Assembly (NCBI RefSeq): GCF_013694105.1
Contig: NZ_JACEFG010000003.1
Coordinates: 124,001-188,000, forward strand
Direction of reading: 5' to 3'
Length of the DNA stretch: 64,000 bases
Source: Halobacillus locisalis
GTDB taxonomy: Bacteria > Bacillota > Bacilli > Bacillales > Halobacillaceae
The notes under the pieces are model-generated. The model had not been told where the DNA came from. It saw nothing but the letters and a program-made list of their open reading frames with translations, and searched no databases. Of the stretch, positions 59,925 through 64,000 are shown piece after piece (positions within the stretch are counted from its first letter, which is position 1; each line of letters starts with the position of its first letter). The position numbers were made by a program, and so were the translations under genes.

Positions 59925-60791
59925 ATGCCTGTGACTGACTCTCCTCTTCGGTATCCCGGAGGGAAAACTCAACTTAAAAAATTCATCATTGATTTGTTGG
60001 ATAGTAATAGTTTTATTGATACACCAAAGTATGTAGAACCTTTTGCTGGTGGAGCGGGTCTAGCACTATCTTTACTTTACAAAGAGAAGGTCAGTGAAAT
60101 TCATATTAATGATTACGATTTTAACATCTACTCAATATGGTACTCGATTCTAAATGAGACTAGTAAATTTATAAAACTAATTGAAGAGACTCCTATAGAT
60201 TTAGAAAATTGGAAAAGACAGAAAGAGGTTGTCATGGGATCGGAACACCACAACACTCTTGACGTAGGGTTTGCAACATTTTTCTTAAATCGCACGAACG
60301 TCTCGGGAATTATTAGTGGTGGACCTATAGGTGGTAAGAGTCAAACTGGAAAAAATAAAATAGACTGTCGGTTCACAAAAGAAAACTTAATTAAGAAAAT
60401 TAACAAAATTTCAAGATACAAAGAAAAAATACATTTGACAAATAAAAATGCTGAAGACTTAATATTAAATGATCTAAGTGAGATGAATTCTTCAGACACG
60501 TTTATTTTTTTTGACCCCCCGTACTATACGCAGGGCAAGAAACTTTATACTAATTATTTTTTACATGAGGATCATGTGACTTTAGGAAATGCAATAGATA
60601 CCTTAACAAAATTCAAATGGATAACTACCTATGATAATAAAGATGCAATTAAAAATATTTATAAGAACTATTCTATACGAAAATATTCTTTGAATTATTC
60701 AGCTAATCATGTTCGTAAAGCTAATGAATTATTGATTCACAGTGACCATGTTGTCCTCCCCGACTCAAACAACATCATATACACTGATTAA
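59925..60791 (+). CDS. D12-class (Dam-like) N6-adenine DNA methyltransferase
   Basis: A 288-residue enzyme of the alpha-type Dam/D12 family. SPLRYPGGKTQL at residues ~6-17 and the SAM loop EPFAGGAGLAL at 38-48 come first. INDYDFNIYSIW follows at 61-72, and the catalytic motif IV DPPYY is at 197-201. The C-terminal NYSANHVRKANELLIHSD is typical of the family's end. AGAGGTG precedes the ATG, 27 nt after the ATPase stop. The recognition sequence is not readable; GATC is common in this family. Association with the nuclease-like gene suggests modification of self DNA. Confidence 0.9.
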   Translation: MPVTDSPLRYPGGKTQLKKFIIDLLDSNSFIDTPKYVEPFAGGAGLALSLLYKEKVSEIHINDYDFNIYSIWYSILNETSKFIKLIEETPIDLENWKRQKEVVMGSEHHNTLDVGFATFFLNRTNVSGIISGGPIGGKSQTGKNKIDCRFTKENLIKKINKISRYKEKIHLTNKNAEDLILNDLSEMNSSDTFIFFDPPYYTQGKKLYTNYFLHEDHVTLGNAIDTLTKFKWITTYDNKDAIKNIYKNYSIRKYSLNYSANHVRKANELLIHSDHVVLPDSNNIIYTD

Positions 60792-60832
60792 TTGAATTTT
60801 TTCATCTAATATCCGTTGAAGATTATATTGAT

Positions 60833-61969
60833 ATGATAAAGGGGTTGAGGGGCATTTGGATAAAAACTAAACAGATATTGAGAAATATAGATTTATATAA
60901 GGTTCTTACCAAGGTGATTTTCGCTCTAATAATTATAGGGTTCCCAATAATGGCATTCACTTTTACTCTTATGAGTTTAGATGGCATTTGGAGCCATGAG
61001 TTTCCTGTTAAAGTAGGTTATCTTTTTGTAGTTGGTTACATATTCCTTGCAGTTTTTTATATTATCATTCAAAACCATCGAGAAAATATAAAGGATAGAG
61101 TATCACAACTTAGCACCCTTCAAGCTGAAAATAAAGAGCAACGTGAAACCCTAAAAGACCATTCCAAATCACTATGGAAAGAGTTATCCAAAGTAAATAT
61201 CCATGCTCACAACGAGAGTGTAATGAATGTGTTCGAAAGGTTTCTTATGACACAAGAAAATGTAATAGCTGTAGAACTCTACAATTACTATCTTCAGGAT
61301 GGTACAGATTATACAGCTGTAAAAATTAACCACTCATTAGGTAGAGTTATGGAAAATAAAGATCATAATACTATACTTCAGCATTACTATCACATCCCTA
61401 AATATACTTATGAAAAATTTAAAGCAGCTCAATACATGTTTCAAAATCAATATTTTTTAGACGTATATAATGGGAAAAAGCCTGATTTAAAAGACAAAAA
61501 GCCTTTAATTAACTTTTTCCAAGAGTTAAGAACGGAGTTATTTGAGAAAGATGTTGAAAAAGAACCATATAGTAAAGAGGATGTAGCAAAATTTGCTTTA
61601 TTAATATTAGCTGCAGGTGACATTGAAGACTGGTTCCAAAAGGTTGACTTCAATAAAGAGTTGCTTTTTGTGAACGAAGAAGATCAAGAAAAAGAAAAAG
61701 CTTTATTCGAGAAGTCTAAAACAGGTATTTTGCGTGGTATTTTAGACAAAGGGAGCCTTTACACTTTTAGTTATAAAAAGAAAGAACCAATTTCCAGGAA
61801 AGACAATAGGATTTATATTACGAAAAAAACAAGTGTTAGAGGAAGACCCAGCATATTGGTGATTACAGTAGAAAATCGACCTGGGTTGAATGATAAGCAA
61901 ATTATGGACTCTTTAATTAGGCTCTTGGAGGTTGAACAATCCATTGAAGTGGAATACAATAATAGGTAA
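60833..61969 (+). CDS. Two-helix membrane protein with coiled coil, unknown function
   Basis: The 378-residue protein has two transmembrane helices near residues 26-48 and 62-82, then a coiled-coil stretch (residues ~86-125, SQLSTLQAENKEQRETLKDH). A large soluble domain of about 250 residues follows; I do not recognise it. The start is weakly supported: no good ribosome binding site precedes the ATG, and a later start is possible. It lies 41 nt after the methylase gene with the same AT-rich composition. It could be a membrane anchor, sensor or effector of the same system. Confidence 0.7.
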   Translation: MIKGLRGIWIKTKQILRNIDLYKVLTKVIFALIIIGFPIMAFTFTLMSLDGIWSHEFPVKVGYLFVVGYIFLAVFYIIIQNHRENIKDRVSQLSTLQAENKEQRETLKDHSKSLWKELSKVNIHAHNESVMNVFERFLMTQENVIAVELYNYYLQDGTDYTAVKINHSLGRVMENKDHNTILQHYYHIPKYTYEKFKAAQYMFQNQYFLDVYNGKKPDLKDKKPLINFFQELRTELFEKDVEKEPYSKEDVAKFALLILAAGDIEDWFQKVDFNKELLFVNEEDQEKEKALFEKSKTGILRGILDKGSLYTFSYKKKEPISRKDNRIYITKKTSVRGRPSILVITVENRPGLNDKQIMDSLIRLLEVEQSIEVEYNNR

Positions 61970-61994
61970 GTTAAATTTGAAGGGGGATTTCTAA

Positions 61995-62141
61995 ATGGAT
62001 AAAACCCTTATTGAAGCAATCGAAGAATTATTGGATGAGAATGGCGTGAAAGTAAAAGATGCAAGTAAAACATCACAAGACCCCTACTATTATAAAACAC
62101 ACAAAGATGAACGTGAAAATTCCGTATTAACTATTCGATAA
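61995..62141 (+). CDS. 48-residue ORF at the end of the ATPase-methylase cassette
   Basis: The ORF starts at ATG with GAAGGGGG 10 nt upstream and encodes an acidic helical N-terminus (MDKTLIEAIEELLDENGVKV) and a polar Tyr/Lys-rich tail. There is no membrane segment. It lies 25 nt after the membrane-protein gene and before a perfect terminator, so it is the last gene of the probable operon. The family is not recognised; a small regulator or antitoxin-like protein is possible. Confidence 0.6.
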   Translation: MDKTLIEAIEELLDENGVKVKDASKTSQDPYYYKTHKDERENSVLTIR

Positions 62142-62184
62142 TTTATGAAGTTATCCACATTAATAATTTGCATCACCAATTCTG

Positions 62185-62217
62185 GGCTGTTGAGGTAATT
62201 ACCTCAACAGCCTTTTT
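62185..62217 (+). terminator. Terminator of the ATPase-methylase cassette
   Basis: GGCTGTTGAGGTAA and TTACCTCAACAGCC form a perfect 14-bp palindrome followed by TTTTT. Confidence 0.92.
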
Positions 62218-62268
62218 GAGATATATGTGATGGTTCTGTTGTTTTAAATTATTAGAGTGGTGAAATGT

Positions 62269-62325
62269 CGGTGCCTGACCCCCAGCCTTTTACATTGGTA
62301 AAGCAGTGGGGGCAGGCACCGTTTT
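62269..62325. repeat. GGTGCCTG-type palindromic hairpin
   Basis: CGGTGCCTGACCCCC and GGGGGCAGGCACCG pair almost perfectly around an inner TTTTAC/GTAAA pairing. It ends in TTTT on the plus strand. Related CAGGCAC/CAGGTGCC hairpins occur at 1471 and 53720, and a half-copy (GACACCTGAC) at about 62356. Confidence 0.7.
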
Positions 62326-62380
62326 AAGTATTGGTCTGATATAATGTTTGAAGCCGACACCTGACTTTTCCCTCACAAAT

Positions 62381-62410
62381 ATCCCCGTCGGGATCTTCCC
62401 CGACGGGGAT
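62381..62410 (-). terminator. Terminator of the thi operon
   Basis: A perfect 12-bp stem (ATCCCCGTCGGG with CCCGACGGGGAT) around a 6-nt loop lies 11 nt past the thiE stop on the minus strand, with a modest T-rich tail. Confidence 0.75.
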
Positions 62411-62420
62411 GACTTTCCTT

Positions 62421-63032
62421 CTAAAACTTGAGACGCCTTACAGCTTCTTTGGGGGTTTCACTTCCTGCAATAGCTGAAATCACACTCACCCCTGCGCCGA
62501 CCTGTCTTACCGCATTAATATTCGATTCGTTTATACCACCGATAGCAACGACAGGCAATGACACCTTTCCCTGAATCGCCAGAATTCCTTCGATGCCGAT
62601 CACTTCTTTCGCATCATCTTTGGAAGAAGTTTTGAACACAGGTCCGACACCAAGGTAATCTGCCAGATCCCATCTACTGACATGCAGTTCTTCTTCCGTT
62701 GAAACAGAAAGTCCTATCTGAAGATCAGGAAACAGTTCCCGGACTTCTTTGATATCACGGTCGTCCTGACCGATATGGATGCCATCCGCTTCCAGCTCGT
62801 GAACGATCTCGATATCGTCATTGACGAAAAACGGAATGCCATGGTCTTTGCAGATTCGGCGCAACCGTTGACCCAATTGCACTTTGTTTTCACCCACTAA
62901 TGCATCTTTTCCTTTTTCTCGGAATTGAAAAGCCGTGATCCCACCCTGGATCGCCTGTTCCAGTACTCGTTCCGGATCCTTCCTGCAATTCTGGCTGCCC
63001 ATGATGAAATACGTATGAAGGTAGTCAGTCAT
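62421..63032 (-). CDS. thiE: Thiamine-phosphate synthase
   Basis: A 203-residue TIM-barrel enzyme coupling HMP pyrophosphate and thiazole phosphate to thiamine phosphate. Signatures are GGITAFQFREKGKD, IPFFVNDDIEIVHELEADGIHIGQDD, LGVGPVFKTSSKDDA and PVVAIGGINESN. It overlaps thiM by 8 nt on the same strand and is the last gene of the thi operon. Its ribosome binding site (GAAGG) is weak, consistent with coupled translation. Confidence 0.96.
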   Translation of the reverse strand: MTDYLHTYFIMGSQNCRKDPERVLEQAIQGGITAFQFREKGKDALVGENKVQLGQRLRRICKDHGIPFFVNDDIEIVHELEADGIHIGQDDRDIKEVRELFPDLQIGLSVSTEEELHVSRWDLADYLGVGPVFKTSSKDDAKEVIGIEGILAIQGKVSLPVVAIGGINESNINAVRQVGAGVSVISAIAGSETPKEAVRRLKF

Positions 63033-63765
63033 AGGCCTTCGCTAGTTCATCCAGCAGGTGAGGAACGAACGTACCTGGTCCTTCAGCTTTAGTCTCCGCA
63101 CGTTCAGCTGCTTTGTTGTAAAATTCTAGGGCAAACAGTGCTGCCCCTTTCTTATCTTTCTCTATAGCCATGCAGGCCGCCATTATAGAGCCAAGCAAAC
63201 ATCCGGCACCTGTAATTGATCCAAGTAAGGGTGTTCCGCGCGAAGAGGTGGTGAAGTCCTCTCCATCACTGACCACATCCGTCTTCCCGGTCACTACGAC
63301 CATAGTCTGCATACGCTTCGCCGCTTCTGCAGCAATTTCTACTGCATCCCCATCTTCATCAGCATCGACGCCTTTGACTTTCAAAGGGATATCAGCAAGC
63401 GCCGCTATTTCTCCGGCGTTTCCTTTTACGACTGAGACATCCACTTCTTTCACTATTCTTTGAACCGCCTGTTTTCTGAACGTCGTCGCACCTGCACCAA
63501 CAGGATCGAGAAGCACAGGAACCCCAGTCTTGTTCGCCGCCTGTCCCGCTTTGATCATCGTTTCTATATCCTCTTTTCGTATCGTACCGATGTTCAAGAC
63601 AAGCGCACCCGCAACTCTCGCAATCTCTTCGACTTCTTCTTTTTCCTTCGCCATCACCGGACTTCCTCCGAAAGCGAGAAGTCCATTCGCTGAGAAGTTC
63701 ATCACTACTTCATTCGTGATATGGTGGACGAGCGGTCGTTTTTTCCGCAATTCTTCAAGATTCAT
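63025..63765 (-). CDS. thiM: Hydroxyethylthiazole kinase
   Basis: The 246-residue ribokinase-like enzyme phosphorylates thiazole alcohol for thiamine salvage. PLVHHITNEVVMNFSANGLLAFGGSPVM at the N-terminus, PVLLDPVGAGATTFR, and GSITGAGCLLGSIMAA (anion hole and catalytic Cys/Asp region) are diagnostic. The ATG at 63765 follows AAAGGAGAGAG; the longer open frame upstream is inside thiD. Its start overlaps the thiD stop (ATGA). Confidence 0.96.
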   Translation of the reverse strand: MNLEELRKKRPLVHHITNEVVMNFSANGLLAFGGSPVMAKEKEEVEEIARVAGALVLNIGTIRKEDIETMIKAGQAANKTGVPVLLDPVGAGATTFRKQAVQRIVKEVDVSVVKGNAGEIAALADIPLKVKGVDADEDGDAVEIAAEAAKRMQTMVVVTGKTDVVSDGEDFTTSSRGTPLLGSITGAGCLLGSIMAACMAIEKDKKGAALFALEFYNKAAERAETKAEGPGTFVPHLLDELAKAYD

Positions 63766-64000
63766 CGTACTCTCTCCTTTCTGTGAGCCCAATGATTGGT
63801 AGGACCACTTCCTGAACCGATATCGAAAGAGTGACGGATTGCTTCGGTGATATAATTTTTCGCATATTCCACAGCGAAAGGAAGCGTCCTCCCCATCGCC
63901 AAGTTGGCAGCAATCGCCGAGGCATAGGTGCATCCGGTTCCATGCGTGTTCTCCGTAGAAATTCTATCTTCCCGGTACGTGCGAATGATTCCCCCGTCAT
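63762..64000 (-). CDS. thiD: HMP/HMP-phosphate kinase, C-terminal part (partial at window edge)
   Basis: The final 78 codons are visible on the minus strand, in a frame distinct from the ATG-started ORF that overlaps it. They encode HGTGCTYASAIAANLAMG (the ribokinase-family active-site region) and AVEYAKNYITEAIRHSF, then GSGSGPTNHWAH, the normal end of ThiD. The stop overlaps the thiM ATG. The 5' end, and any TPP riboswitch, lie beyond the window. Confidence 0.9.
   Translation of the reverse strand, partial: DGGIIRTYREDRISTENTHGTGCTYASAIAANLAMGRTLPFAVEYAKNYITEAIRHSFDIGSGSGPTNHWAHRKERVR

Noticed and set aside
63755-64000. 81-codon reverse ORF starting with ATG at the window edge
   Set aside because: A different frame of the same strand encodes the recognisable end of ThiD, overlapping thiM by an ATGA junction; the ATG-started frame is a shadow.

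Overview
The window looks like a core-chromosome segment from a moderately halophilic, endospore-forming member of the Bacillaceae, most like Halobacillus or a near relative. This placement is an inference. It rests on gene content and order, which follow the Bacillus subtilis yea/yeb-guaA-pbuG-pur-yer-pcrBA-ligA-gatCAB-dgkB-rlmCD segment, on a Spo0E-type regulator, on strong GGAGG ribosome binding sites, and on a moderate GC content that drops sharply only at 58.0-62.2 kb. No rRNA, tRNA or CRISPR array was seen.

Layout: 0-6.6 kb is a mixed flank. It holds a truncated family-10-like glycosyl hydrolase, a lipoprotein and a small hypothetical protein, a secreted beta-helix protein, a NupC nucleoside transporter behind a guanine riboswitch, an MhqO-like dioxygenase behind an MhqR-like operator, and a Spo0E-like protein. 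7-11.4 kb is a MoxR / DUF58 / transglutaminase operon. 11.4-30.2 kb is the purine block: guaA, pbuG, a DUF2179 membrane protein, a NETI protein and the whole purEKBCSQLFMNHD operon. Four guanine riboswitches (nupC, guaA, pbuG, purE) and two PurR box pairs with identical geometry (pbuG, purE) coordinate guanine uptake, GMP synthesis and de novo IMP synthesis. An hsp20 gene lies on the opposite strand inside this block.

30.2-42.9 kb carries an EYxxD-type small membrane protein, a DUF2892 protein, YerA, YerB and YerC homologues, a YitT-like protein, a phosphotransferase-like protein, and the pcrB-pcrA-ligA-camS operon. 43.4-47 kb is a proline use module (P5C dehydrogenase, then a 41-residue membrane peptide and PutP). 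47.5-53.7 kb is gatCAB, a diacylglycerol kinase gene and a 23S rRNA m5U methyltransferase gene. 53.9-56.7 kb pairs a YjiH-type transporter-like protein with a class III aminotransferase. 57-58 kb is a decayed Gfo/Idh/MocA oxidoreductase.

58.2-62.1 kb is an AT-rich inserted cassette: an OLD-like ATPase with a TOPRIM-type C-terminus, a D12-class adenine methyltransferase, a two-helix membrane protein and a 48-residue ORF. It is the best candidate for an undescribed (probably defence) system. The window ends in a reverse-strand thiD-thiM-thiE operon, with thiD cut by the window edge.

The intergenic DNA is unusually rich in repeats. There are seven copies of a ~110-120 bp element whose arms differ between copies but pair within each copy, one of them inside the pur operon. 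There are three arrays of a CGGACA motif at a 21-bp period, one exact 20-bp tandem array of about 19 units, and one degenerate ~51-bp array.
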